Below, piece by piece: positions 36,646-45,168 of a DNA stretch of 64,000 nucleotides. The position numbers and the translations under genes were made by a program. The stretch covers positions 744,001-808,000 of the forward strand of contig NZ_JAJPUI010000001.1 in NCBI RefSeq assembly GCF_021390935.1, read 5' to 3'. This stretch comes from Streptomyces sp. CC228A (lineage in GTDB: Bacteria; Actinomycetota; Actinomycetes; Streptomycetales; Streptomycetaceae). Each line of letters starts with the position of its first letter. The stretch's first letter is position 1. Under the pieces are notes generated by a model that was not told where the DNA came from, made no database searches, and saw nothing but the letters and a program-made list of their open reading frames with translations.

Positions 36646-36686
36646 TGTCATATTTGAGTGACAATCAGGGGGCTTCATGCCCCCTG
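36646..36686. promoter_or_regulatory. inverted repeats in the sepF-like upstream region
   Basis: TGTCA-N8-TGACA (36646-36663) is followed immediately by the hairpin CAGGGGGC-TTCAT-GCCCCCTG (36666-36686). They lie 150-190 bp upstream of the SepF-like ATG, in the divergent space with DUF5685. Repeats of CACCCGTACG precede them (36610-36640). Operator plus attenuator-like hairpin is one reading. Confidence 0.4.
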
Positions 36687-36838
36687 TACAGGAAGAACTC
36701 TGACGGACCGCCATACGCACTGCACCAGTCCCGTCACGAATCGCTCGCGCGGCGACTATCCACTTGGCGCGCAATCCGCATCATGGACGACCATAGAGGT
36801 AACGGGACCACGAGAGACCGTGTTGAAAGGAGGCGTCC

Positions 36839-37273
36839 ATGGGATCGGTGCGCAGGGCGAGTGCATGGCTCGGACTCGTCGAGGACAACGACGAGCGCTA
36901 CTACGACGACGAGTACGCCGAGGGTGCTGACAGCGGCGACGCCTGGGTGACCGACCCGCGGGTGCGGGTCGCCTCCGAGACCGCGCAGGAGGAGGGCCGC
37001 CGGATCGCCACGGTGTCCCCGGACGGCTTCCGCGACGCCCGGGCGATCGGCGAGCTGTTCCGCGACGGCGTCCCGGTCATCGTGAACCTGACCGCCATGG
37101 AGCCCGACGACGCCAAGCGCGTCGTCGACTTCGCCGCCGGGCTGACCTTCGGGCTGCGCGGCTCGATCGAGCGGGTGGCCACCCGGGTCTTCCTGCTGAC
37201 CCCCGCGGACACGCGGATCATCACCGGGGAGCCGGGGGGCCGCTCCGACGACGGCTTCTTCAACCAGAGCTGA
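36839..37273 (+). CDS. SepF-like cell-division protein
   Basis: 144 residues. ATG 36839 follows AAAGGAGG at ideal spacing. An N-terminal amphipathic membrane-binding helix ([13 protein letters not shown]), an acidic linker ([12 protein letters not shown]) and the SepF core: [56 protein letters not shown]. SepF tethers FtsZ to the membrane. It lies outside the division (dcw) cluster, so it is one of the extra SepF paralogues of streptomycetes, possibly for sporulation septation. No neighbours with division functions. Confidence 0.92.
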   Translation: MGSVRRASAWLGLVEDNDERYYDDEYAEGADSGDAWVTDPRVRVASETAQEEGRRIATVSPDGFRDARAIGELFRDGVPVIVNLTAMEPDDAKRVVDFAAGLTFGLRGSIERVATRVFLLTPADTRIITGEPGGRSDDGFFNQS

Positions 37274-37347
37274 GGTCCCGCCAGAGCCGGAGCCGCCGTC
37301 CTGCGGCCCGGCGGCGGCCCGCTCCCCGGCGGCAGGGCCCGGTCCGG

Positions 37348-37368
37348 CGGCCGCCCCGCCGGCGGCCG
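37348..37368. terminator. possible terminator between sepF-like and acyl-CoA dehydrogenase genes
   Basis: CGGCCGCC and GGCGGCCG arms with a 5-base loop, between convergent stops at 37273 and 37401. GC-rich context makes chance pairing possible. Confidence 0.4.
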
Positions 37369-37400
37369 GAGCCCGGCGCGCCGGCACCGCCCCGCCCGGC

Positions 37401-38603
37401 TCACCCCCGGAAGGCGTCCAGGCCGGTGAGCGCCTTGCCCAGCACCAGCTGGTGCATCTCGACGGTGCCCTCGTAGGTGAGCACCGACTCCAGGTTGGTG
37501 GCGTGCCGCATCACGGGGTACTCCAGCGAGATCCCGTTCGCGCCGAGGATCGTCCGCGCGGTGCGGCAGATCTCGATCGCCTCCCGCACGTTGTTCAGCT
37601 TGCCGAAGCTGACCTGCTCGGGGCGCAGCCGCCCCGCGTCCATCCTGCGCCCCAGGTGGTGGGCGAGCAGGATGCCCTTGTGCAGCTCGACCGCCATGTC
37701 GGCCAGCTTCGCCTGGGTGAGCTGGAAGCCGCCGATGGGGCGGCCGAACTGCTCGCGGCCCTTGGCGTAGTCGACCGCGGCCTCGAAGGAGGCGCGGGCC
37801 GCGCCCATGGCGCCCCACACGATGCCGTAGCGGGCGTGCGAGAGGCAGCTCAGCGGACCCTTCAGGCCGGTCACGCCCGGCAGCACCGCGTCGGCGGGCA
37901 GCCGGACGTCGTCCATGACCAGCTCGCTGGTGACACTGGCCCGCAGGGACCACTTGTGCCTGATCTCCGGGGCGGAGAACCCCGGTGCGTCGGTCGGCAC
38001 GGCGAAGCCGCGCAGGCCCTCGTCGGTCTGCGCCCAGACGACGGCGACCCCGGCGACGGAGCCGTTGGTGATCCACATCTTGCGGCCGTTGAGGACCCAG
38101 TCCGCGCCGTCCTTCTTCGCGTAGGTGCGCAGGGAGGCGGGGTCGGAGCCGTGGTCGGGCTCGGTGAGGCCGAAGCAGCCGATGGTCTCGCCCGCCGCCA
38201 TGGAGGGCAGCCAGCGCTGCTTCTGCTCCTCGGAGCCGTACTTCCAGATCGCGTACATGGCGAGCGAGCCCTGGACGGAGACCAGGGAGCGGATGCCGGA
38301 GTCCGCCGCCTCCAACTCCAGGCAGGCGAGCCCGTACTGGACGGCGCTCGCGCCGGCGCAGCCGTAGCCCTGGAGGGACATGCCGAGCGCGCCGAGCGCG
38401 CCCAGCTCGCGGGCCAGCTCCCGGATGCCGGGCAGCTCCCCCTTCTCGTACCACTCCGCGATGTGCGGCAGGACCCGGTCCGCGGCCCAGGAGCGCACGG
38501 TGTCGCGGACGGCGAGGTCCTCGGCGTCGAGCAGGTCGTCGAGGCCCAGGGGGTCCCCCGGGTCGAACGGCGGGAGCTTCGCGGGCTGGGCGGGTGCGGT
38601 CAT
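37401..38603 (-). CDS. acyl-CoA dehydrogenase, glutaryl-CoA dehydrogenase-like
   Basis: FAD enzyme. 400 residues with the family signatures CFGLTEPDHGSDP, NGRKMWITNGSVAGVAVVWA, FGRPIGGFQLTQAKLADM and the catalytic Glu in VLTYEGTVEMHQLVLGKAL. ARYGIVWGAMGAARASFE and the short, leader-containing N-terminus with DLLDAEDLAVRDTVRSW are typical of glutaryl-CoA dehydrogenases, which decarboxylate glutaryl-CoA to crotonyl-CoA in lysine and tryptophan degradation. The specific substrate is an inference. A perfect inverted repeat (38648-38662) precedes the gene. Confidence 0.88.
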   Translation of the reverse strand: MTAPAQPAKLPPFDPGDPLGLDDLLDAEDLAVRDTVRSWAADRVLPHIAEWYEKGELPGIRELARELGALGALGMSLQGYGCAGASAVQYGLACLELEAADSGIRSLVSVQGSLAMYAIWKYGSEEQKQRWLPSMAAGETIGCFGLTEPDHGSDPASLRTYAKKDGADWVLNGRKMWITNGSVAGVAVVWAQTDEGLRGFAVPTDAPGFSAPEIRHKWSLRASVTSELVMDDVRLPADAVLPGVTGLKGPLSCLSHARYGIVWGAMGAARASFEAAVDYAKGREQFGRPIGGFQLTQAKLADMAVELHKGILLAHHLGRRMDAGRLRPEQVSFGKLNNVREAIEICRTARTILGANGISLEYPVMRHATNLESVLTYEGTVEMHQLVLGKALTGLDAFRG

Positions 38604-38647
38604 ACGGACCTCCGGCGGCTGGCCGAGCGGGACAACGGGCAGCTGAA

Positions 38648-38662
38648 ACTATCGGTGATAGT
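38648..38662. promoter_or_regulatory. palindromic operator candidate upstream of the acyl-CoA dehydrogenase
   Basis: ACTATC-GGT-GATAGT is a perfect 6-bp inverted repeat 45-59 bp upstream of the ATG at 38603. TetR regulators of acyl-CoA metabolism bind sites of this size. Confidence 0.5.
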
Positions 38663-38687
38663 CACGGCCGCGCGCTGACGTTACGGG

Positions 38688-40445
38688 TCAGTGTGCCGCG
38701 CGTCCAGATCCGGCCGCCTCCGCGGGGGCGCGGCGTGCCGGGACGCGGCCCGCCTGGCGCGACTCGCACGGCGCGTCCGCGCGGCGGTCCCCGTCCGTGT
38801 CCGGCTTCCCGCGGCCGCCCGGGAGCGCCGCGCCCGCCTCGGTCGCCTCCGCGCCGTGGCCGCCGGCCGCCGGGGCGGCGTCCTCCGGTACGGCGTCCGC
38901 CGGGTCCGCGTGCGCTTCCATGGCGCGCGGCAGCCGCAGCGCCATGAGGGCGCCCGCGAGCAGCAGCACGGCGCTGACCACCAGGGTGACGTGCAGTCCG
39001 TGGACGAAGGCGTGGCGCGCGGCCGTCTGCAGGGCCTCGCCGGCCTCGCCGCCGAGCCGGGCGGCCACCTGGTACGCCTCGCCCAGCGAGTTGGCCGCGG
39101 CGGCGGCGGCCTCGTCGGGCACGCCGGGCACGCCGGTCAGCCCGGGGGCGTAAGCGGCGTTCATGACGCTGCCGAGCAGCGCGATGCCCATGCCGGCGCC
39201 GAGCTGGTAGGAGGTCTCGCCGATGGCGGCGGCGCCGCCCGCGCACTCCGCGGGGGCCTCGCTGAGCATCGACTCGTACGCGCCGAAGAGGGTGGTCTGG
39301 AGGCCGAAGCCGAGCAGGACGAAGCCGACGGTGAGCAGCAGCGGGCGGTCGTCGTGGCTCATGAGGACCAGCAGGAGCACGGCGCCGGCGGTGAGGGTGA
39401 AGCCGAAGCCGACCATCCGGCGCGGGCCCAGCCGGTTGAGGACGGCCGAGCCGGCCGCGCCCGCGGCCATCGCGGCGAAGGTGAGCGGCAGCAGCCTGAG
39501 GCCGGTCTCGACGGGGCTCAGGCCGAGGATCAGTTGGAGGTATTGGACGGCGATGAGCTGCAGGCCCACGAGGGCGAGCATCGCCAGCACGATGCAGCCC
39601 ACGGAGGTGGTGAAGGCGGCGCGGGAGAACATCCGCATGTCGATGAGGGGGTGTTCGCGGCGCCGCTGCCGCCGGACGAAGAGCACCAGCAGGGCCGCGC
39701 CGATCAGCAGCGGGCCGAGCGCGGCGGGGCCTGGCAGGTCGCCGCCGACCCCGGCGCGCTTGACGCCGAGGACGATGCCGAGGACGCCCCCTGCGGCCAT
39801 CAGGGCGCCGAGCACGTCCCAGGGGCCGTCGCCGCTGCCCCGCGACTCGGGCAGCAGCCACCGCCCGACCGGCAGGATGACCGCCATCAGCGGGATGTTG
39901 ATGAGGAAGACCGAGCCCCACCAGAAGTGCTCGACGAGGAAGCCGCCGAGGACCGGCCCGGTGGCGGCGCCCACCGCGGCCACGGCGGTCCAGATGCCGA
40001 TGGCCGTGGCCCGTTCGCGCCGGTCCGGGAAGACCGCCCGGAGGAGGGACAGCGTGGCCGGCATGATCATCGCCCCGCCGACGCCGAGCAGGGCGCGCGC
40101 GGCGATCAGCACGGCGGGCGTGTCGGCCATCGCGGCCATCGCGGACGCCACGCCGAAGAGCGCGTAGCCGGCGAGCAGGACGCGCCGTCTGCCGATCCGG
40201 TCGCCCAGCGTGCCGAACAGGATCAGCAGCGAGGCGCAGACCAGCGGGTAGGCGTCGACGATCCACAGCAGCCCGGTGGCGCTGGGGCGCAGGTCCTCCG
40301 TGACCGCGGGCACCGCCACGTGCAGGACGGTCGCGTCCAGCGCGACGAGCAGCAGGCTCACGCAGAGGACGACCAGGACGACCCAGCGGTTGACACCGCC
40401 ACCGGCGACACGCGGACGCGCTCCGGCAGTGGTCGTTCCGGACAT
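38688..40445 (-). CDS. DHA2-family MFS drug-efflux transporter
   Basis: 585 residues, about 14 membrane helices. DHA2 markers: the first helix and loop VVLCVSLLLVALDATVLHVA, motif A GTLGDRIGRRRVLLAG, motif C-like GPVLGGFLVEHFWWG and SVFLINIPLMAVI. The closest type is QacA/SmvA multidrug exporters. After the last helix comes a ~90-residue cytosolic Ala/Glu/Arg tail, unusually long, ending SGRAAH. ATG 40445 has GGGAGG nine bases upstream. No TetR regulator adjoins it. Confidence 0.9.
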   Translation of the reverse strand: MSGTTTAGARPRVAGGGVNRWVVLVVLCVSLLLVALDATVLHVAVPAVTEDLRPSATGLLWIVDAYPLVCASLLILFGTLGDRIGRRRVLLAGYALFGVASAMAAMADTPAVLIAARALLGVGGAMIMPATLSLLRAVFPDRRERATAIGIWTAVAAVGAATGPVLGGFLVEHFWWGSVFLINIPLMAVILPVGRWLLPESRGSGDGPWDVLGALMAAGGVLGIVLGVKRAGVGGDLPGPAALGPLLIGAALLVLFVRRQRRREHPLIDMRMFSRAAFTTSVGCIVLAMLALVGLQLIAVQYLQLILGLSPVETGLRLLPLTFAAMAAGAAGSAVLNRLGPRRMVGFGFTLTAGAVLLLVLMSHDDRPLLLTVGFVLLGFGLQTTLFGAYESMLSEAPAECAGGAAAIGETSYQLGAGMGIALLGSVMNAAYAPGLTGVPGVPDEAAAAAANSLGEAYQVAARLGGEAGEALQTAARHAFVHGLHVTLVVSAVLLLAGALMALRLPRAMEAHADPADAVPEDAAPAAGGHGAEATEAGAALPGGRGKPDTDGDRRADAPCESRQAGRVPARRAPAEAAGSGRAAH

Positions 40446-40941
40446 ATACGTAACCTCCCGTGGAACCCTCGCGCTCGGCGGGCGCCCTGCCGGGAGGGGA
40501 CGTTCCCGGGGCGGCCGGCATCGACGGCGAGCGAAACGTCAGCCTACGTGAAGCCGGGCGGGTGGCGCGTGGCCCATCTCTCACCGAAACGGACCGGCGG
40601 GTGTGGCGTACGCCACGCGCGAGCGGGCGCCGCGCCGGGCCCGCGGCGCGCCGCGACACGCGCGCCGGAGCGCCCGGCCGGGCGGTGCGACACGCCGCGG
40701 ACCGGCGCCGGCCCGCGGGGCATACCGGCGCCAATTTCCCCGCGCACGCCTGCGCGCACATTTTCCCGCACCCCGGCCGCCGCCTTACGGAAGGAGCCTT
40801 TGCGGTATTACCGGCGGCCGCCGGGACGTTTTATGGAAGACATCCGATAAACAGGCGCCGAGACCCACTCCACATCACATCGTCATCACAAAGAGACCTG
40901 ATCGACCGGGGCTGACACTCACTCCCTGTAACGTCGATTGG
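40446..40941. other. divergent intergenic region, MFS exporter and PAP2 genes
   Basis: 496 bp without a gene. It holds the 14-bp palindrome CCGGCGGCCGCCGG (40811-40824) and a more AT-rich stretch (40828-40905) just upstream of the PAP2 start that is a likely promoter zone, though I cannot pick -10 and -35 boxes confidently. Confidence 0.4.
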
Positions 40942-41996
40942 GTGCGTACCGACATCTTTGCCCGGCTCGACCGGGAGCCGGAACCGCCGAAGATTGAGAT
41001 CCCGCGGATGAGCCGCACCCGTCTCGCCCTCTTCGGCGGGACGGCCGTGTTCTACGCGGCCATCGTCGTGGCCGTCCTGGCCTCGACGTGGCTGGTGCTC
41101 GCCGACTGGAAGGTCATGCTGTTCCGGCCGTACCAGCAGTGGCCGGTGCTGCACGCTCCGCTGGACTACTTCGTGGTTCTCGGCCAGCGCGGTCCGACGT
41201 CCCTGATGGTGGCGGGCTGGCTCGGCTGGCGCTGCTGGCGCATGCACACGCTGCGCCCCCTGCTGGTGCTGGGCACGGCGCTGCTGCTGCTGAACGTGAC
41301 GGTCGGCTCGGTCAAGCTCGGCCTGGGCCGGCTGGGACCGCACTACGCGACGCAGATCGGCTCCGCCGAGATGTTCGCGGGCGGGGATATATTCCCTTCG
41401 GGCCACACCGCCAACGCCGTCGTGACCTGGGGCATTCTCGCCTATCTGGCCACGACTCCCTCGGCGCGCCGCTGGTTGTCGGCGCTGTCCGCCGTGGTGG
41501 CCCTCGGGGTCGGCCTGACCACGGTCTACCTCGGTACGCACTGGCTGAGCGACGTCCTGCTGGGCTGGGCCGCCGGCCTCCTGATCCTGCTGGGGCTGCC
41601 CTGGTGCGAGCCGCTGATCGCCCGCGCCGAGGTCCGCGTGCTGGCGGCCCGCGACCGGATCCGCGAGCGCCTCGCGGACCGGCGGCCCGCTCCCGCCCTG
41701 GCCCCGCCGCGCCGGCCCCCGTGGCCGCTCCGGCCGCCGTGCGGCAGCCGGAGCCCCGTCCGGTGCCGGTCGCGGCCGTGCCCGAGCGGGCGGCCGGCCC
41801 GGCGGCGCCCGCGGAGCCGGCGGCCGGGCCGGTCGGTGCGGCGCCTGGCGCCGGCACGGGCGGCGGACGCCCCGGAAGCATGCGTACGACGCTGTCGCAG
41901 CCCCGCGTCCACGCGGCCGTGCGGTCGGAGCGGACACCGGTCACGCCCGGCGGCAGCCGCAGACCGCCCCGCTCACGGCCGCTGACGAGCGGCTGA
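40942..41996 (+). CDS. PAP2-superfamily membrane phosphatase (frameshift near 41704)
   Basis: GTG 40942. Integral membrane phosphatase of the phosphatidic-acid/undecaprenyl-pyrophosphate type. Five or six helices; motif 1 is KLGLGRLGPHY, motif 2 IFPSGHTANAVV and motif 3 TVYLGTHWLSDVLLG. One C missing from the run at 41702-41705 shifts the C-terminal tail. The repaired tail is Pro/Ala-rich (APAAPAPVAAPAAVRQPEP) and ends SRPLTSG at the stop 41996. The catalytic core is unaffected. A strong terminator follows 25 bp later. Confidence 0.88.
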
Positions 41997-42020
41997 CACG
42001 CGCGACCGCCACGCGGAACG

Positions 42021-42056
42021 CGGCAGGGCCCCGGCCGGACGGCCGGGGCCCTGCCG
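42021..42056. terminator. bidirectional terminator
   Basis: CGGCAGGGCCCCGGCC and GGCCGGGGCCCTGCCG, a perfect 16-bp stem with a GGAC loop, between the convergent stops of the PAP2 (41996) and I78 (42060) genes. Confidence 0.85.
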
Positions 42057-42059
42057 CCG

Positions 42060-42278
42060 TCAGCCCACCCAGCAGCGCACGACGAGGTGGTCGCGGACCT
42101 CGAAGTTGATCCTGCCGGCGACGTACTCCAGCGTGATGACGGCGCCCGGTGGCAGCGCCCTGACAGTCGTCCAGCCGCGGGAGCGGGCCTGCCGCTCCGC
42201 CGTCCGCTCGTCGAGTCCGACGTACGCCTCCGGCGTGTCGGCGGGCTGTTCCCCTGATGGTGTCGGTATCGATCCCAT
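42060..42278 (-). CDS. I78-family peptidase inhibitor
   Basis: 72 residues from ATG 42278 (an alternative ATG is at 42296). I78 core: YVGLDERTAERQARSRGW, TVRALPPGAVITLEYVAG and RINFEVRDHLVVRCWVG. The family is related to elastase-inhibitor AFLEI and small cytosolic or secreted serine-protease inhibitors. No signal peptide is seen with this start. It could control endogenous proteases such as the streptogrisin encoded 8 kb away, an inference only. A TGTCACA direct repeat lies upstream. Confidence 0.85.
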   Translation of the reverse strand: MGSIPTPSGEQPADTPEAYVGLDERTAERQARSRGWTTVRALPPGAVITLEYVAGRINFEVRDHLVVRCWVG

Positions 42279-42332
42279 GCCGCTCACCGTACGCATCCGT
42301 ACACCAGTCCCGCCATCCCGCGGTCGGGAGCG

Positions 42333-42350
42333 TGTCACATCTCTGTCACA
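42333..42350 (-). promoter_or_regulatory. TGTGACA direct repeat upstream of the I78 gene
   Basis: TGTCACA occurs at 42333-42339 and 42344-42350 (11-bp period, one helical turn), 55-72 bp upstream of the start. Tandem GTCAC repeats resemble MtrA response-regulator sites of actinobacteria. Confidence 0.4.
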
Positions 42351-43016
42351 AAGGCGCGCGCTCCCGGCCGGGTGAATCGGCGGGGTTCTCCTGCGTTTTC
42401 CGCAGGCGCGCGGACGGGTCATTCGAAGGGCCGCCGCAATTCCCCCGTACGGATTCGACAGTGCCTTCGGGTCACAGCCGGTTCACCGGCTCTCCGCACC
42501 ATTCCCACATATCCGGAGGGTGTGCGCGCACAGCCCGCCGCGAGCCCGGCATACCACGTGAAGCCGGTGCGCCCGCCGGGGCGCGGAAGCGATTCGGCAC
42601 CGGCCCAGCGCCGCGAAAGCCCGGCGGTAGCCGCGCGGAGCAGCCACGCGGCGCCCCCGCCTTCCGCGTCCCGCACCGGCGGAACGAGGACACCCCCGCA
42701 CCGGGCGGAGGCGAGGGCCCGGGTGCAGGGAACGGAGAGCACGGGCCGTGCAGCGATACGGGCCGTGCGGTGGGCGGCGGCCCGGAGCGGCGTCGGCCCG
42801 TAGCACTGCCCCGCCTCCGGGCGGCGGCCCGTCGCACTGCCCCGCCTCCACGTACGGGGCTACGGCCCGTCGTGCTGCTCCCCCTCGGCGCACCGGGCGG
42901 CACCGGCCGGCACCTGACCGGCGTGCGGCGGCGCGGCAGCGCGGGGCGGCGGGGCCGGGCGCCTCGCAGAGCCCGCCGGTGCGTACCGGTCCGCGGTGCA
43001 CGGGCGGCGGGCGCGG
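42351..43016. other. intergenic region without a supported gene
   Basis: About 660 bp. Open frames on both strands are Arg/Pro/Ala-rich without ribosome sites or domains. Several CACTGCCCCGCCTCC and TACGGGGC units recur at 42795-42870. Nothing else seen. Confidence 0.4.
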
Positions 43017-43793
43017 TCAGGGCGCGACGCGGACGCAGAGGTCGTTGTCAGCGCTGTAGCAGGGCGCCGCCCGGTATCCGTCGCCCCGGTACTCGGGGTA
43101 GACGAACACGTTCCTGCGGTCCCAGACGTCGTCCAGGATGCGGGCGACCCGGACCGCGTCGGCGTCCTCGGCGGGGCGCAGCCACAGCTGCCACAGCCGC
43201 GGGCTGTCGACGGGCCCTTCGGCGAGCGGCGCGTACGGCACGGTGAAGGCGAACACGCCGCCCTCGCCGTCGACGGGCAGGCGGTGGCTGCGACCGCCGT
43301 GCCGGGCCTCCGCGGCCGCGCCGGCTTCCAGGCGCGCCCCGTACAGGGTGCCGGTCACCCGGCAGGCGCCGGGCGCGAAGCTCACGTCGCCGGCCTCGGC
43401 GTGCGGGTCGCGCAACCAGGCGCGGACGGCGAGCCGGCCGTCGGCGGTGGGGTAGGGGATGCGGCTGGTGACAGGGGCGTCCGGCTCGTGGACCTGCTCG
43501 ACCAGGGCCCGCACGTCGCGGATGCCGGGCTCTACGGCCCGCCTGCCGATGTAGGCGTCCCAGCGGCCCTCGGCCAGCTCGACGGTGCTCGGCAGGACCG
43601 CGCGGAAGCGGCCCTCGTCCGCGGGGGTGAGCGGCAGCCGGGTCTCCTCCGGGGGGGCGGAGCCGTGCAGCCGCAGCACGAAGGCGGGTTCGGTGGCGTC
43701 GGCGTCCGCGATGTCGAACGTGATGCCGCCGGCGGAGTCCGCGACGCAGTCGGCGCGCGGGGCGCCGTGGTGCGCTGCCCGGTGCCCGGTCAT
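43017..43793 (-). CDS. hypothetical protein coupled to a glycosyltransferase
   Basis: 258 residues from ATG 43793, overlapping the glycosyltransferase stop (ATGA). Probably beta-rich: repeated short strands such as EPAFVLRLHGSA, RFRAVLPSTVELAEGRWDAYI, GRLAVRAWLRDPHAEAGDVS and FAFTVPYAPLAEG. It ends with ARILDDVWDRRNVFVYP and CYSADNDLCVRVAP. No signal peptide, no known catalytic motif. Streptomycetes have related proteins in the same place, as far as I recall. The coupling suggests that it helps or modifies the product of the glycosyltransferase. Confidence 0.7.
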   Translation of the reverse strand: MTGHRAAHHGAPRADCVADSAGGITFDIADADATEPAFVLRLHGSAPPEETRLPLTPADEGRFRAVLPSTVELAEGRWDAYIGRRAVEPGIRDVRALVEQVHEPDAPVTSRIPYPTADGRLAVRAWLRDPHAEAGDVSFAPGACRVTGTLYGARLEAGAAAEARHGGRSHRLPVDGEGGVFAFTVPYAPLAEGPVDSPRLWQLWLRPAEDADAVRVARILDDVWDRRNVFVYPEYRGDGYRAAPCYSADNDLCVRVAP

Positions 43794-45076
43794 GCGGGCT
43801 TCCCCTTTCTCAGGGCGTCGGCGGCCCGGTAGCGGACGCCGTAGGCCGCGTCGAGGACGGCGCCGCGGGCGCGGTGCAGCAGGTCGCGGGTCCGGCCCCG
43901 GCCGCGTTCGGCGCGGGGTCCGCGCTCCACCAGCTCCGTGAGGAGCGCTTCGTGGCGCCGCGCGATGCGGTCCGGGTCGAAACGCCGGGACGCGGCGAGC
44001 GCGGCCTGCCCCGCGCGGCGCCGCAGGTCGTCGTCCTGGATGAGGGTCAGCAGCGCCTCGGCGATGGCGTCGGCGTCGCCGACCGGCACGAGGCGCCCGT
44101 CCACGCCGTCCTCGATGATCTCGCGGGGGCCGTGCGGGCAGTCGGTGGAGACCACCGGCAGGCCGCAGCGCATGGCCTCCACGATGGTCATGCCGAAGGA
44201 CTCCAGACGGGACGTGACGGCGGCGACGGACCCCTTGACCCACTCGGGTTCGAGGGGATGGGCGGGGCCCATGAGGTGGACGTGGTTGTGCAGTCCGCGC
44301 TCCTCGATGAGGGCGCGCAGGGCGTTCTTCTCGTTGCCGGTGGCGTCGCCGGCGCCGTAGATCCGCAGCCGCCAGTCGGGGCGGGCCGCGACGACCTTGG
44401 CGAACGCCTCGATGAGGAGGTCGTAGCGCTTCACCCGGGTGAGCCGGCCGGCGGCGACGACCACCTTGGCGGTGGAGTCGGCGGGCGGCACGGTCGGGGC
44501 GGGCACGCTGTTGGGCACGGACTCGATGCGGACGCCGGGCAGCCTCAGGCCCGTGCGGTAGGCGCGGGCGTCGGCCTCGGTGACGGTGGTCACGGCGTCC
44601 AGCAGCGGATAGCGGAAGCCTATTTCCCGGCGCAGCCGGTAGCCGTGGCTGCCGAGGGTGAGGTGCTCCTGGCCGACGCGGACGGTGCCGCGCCGGGTCT
44701 GGCGGGCGATGTGCACGTTCAGCCCGGGGCGGGTGCCGATGACGACGTCGGCGTCCACGGACCGCAGGTGCGCCGCGATCCGGGCGTCGGTGAGCCGGCT
44801 GTACTGCCGCCAGCGGCTGTCGCCCTGCGGGAACACCTTGGCGGGTTTCGTGTAGTCGGGGTGGTCGCCGTCGTACGTCGGGCTGTCCCTGCGGAGGTCG
44901 ACGAGGTGCTTCATGGTGACGCCCGTCGGCGCGCCGAGGGTGGGTTCCTCGCGGTGCCGGAAGACGGAGACGATCTCGACGTCGTGGCGCCGGGCGAGCT
45001 CCTCGGCGAGGTTGAAGGTGGTACGGATCGTGCCCCCGATGCCGTACGCGTTGTGGAGCAGAAAGGAAATACGCAT
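43790..45076 (-). CDS. GT4-family glycosyltransferase
   Basis: 428 residues, GT-B fold. N-terminal acceptor domain MRISFLLHNAYGIGGTIRTT with the loop for phosphate binding, then the C-terminal nucleotide-sugar domain: VVVAAGRLTRVKRYDLLIEAF, WRLRIYGAGDATGNEK and the E-x7-E motif in SRLESFGMTIVEAMRCGLPVV. A short unfamiliar segment after YDGDHPDYTKPAKVFPQ follows the N-terminal lobe. Substrates unknown; GT4 enzymes of this look often build cell-wall or teichoic-type glycans. Start ATG 45076 follows GGAAATAC weakly. Confidence 0.88.
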   Translation of the reverse strand: MRISFLLHNAYGIGGTIRTTFNLAEELARRHDVEIVSVFRHREEPTLGAPTGVTMKHLVDLRRDSPTYDGDHPDYTKPAKVFPQGDSRWRQYSRLTDARIAAHLRSVDADVVIGTRPGLNVHIARQTRRGTVRVGQEHLTLGSHGYRLRREIGFRYPLLDAVTTVTEADARAYRTGLRLPGVRIESVPNSVPAPTVPPADSTAKVVVAAGRLTRVKRYDLLIEAFAKVVAARPDWRLRIYGAGDATGNEKNALRALIEERGLHNHVHLMGPAHPLEPEWVKGSVAAVTSRLESFGMTIVEAMRCGLPVVSTDCPHGPREIIEDGVDGRLVPVGDADAIAEALLTLIQDDDLRRRAGQAALAASRRFDPDRIARRHEALLTELVERGPRAERGRGRTRDLLHRARGAVLDAAYGVRYRAADALRKGKPA

Positions 45077-45135
45077 CGCGTTGCCGCGTCCCCCTGGTGA
45101 ATGATCGGTCAGGTACGGACTGTACTGGTCGGTCA

Positions 45136-45151
45136 TGTCCACACATGGACA
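45136..45151. promoter_or_regulatory. small inverted repeat upstream of the glycosyltransferase gene
   Basis: TGTCCA-CACA-TGGACA, 6-bp perfect arms, 60-75 bp upstream of the ATG at 45076. It also lies just beyond the stop of the neighbouring gene, so operator or weak terminator. Confidence 0.3.
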
Positions 45152-45168
45152 CAGGTGGGCGCTTGTGG

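Noticed and set aside
40811..40824. GC palindrome CCGGCGGCCGCCGG as an operator
   Set aside because: Such all-GC palindromes arise often by chance at this base composition; listed only as sequence content.
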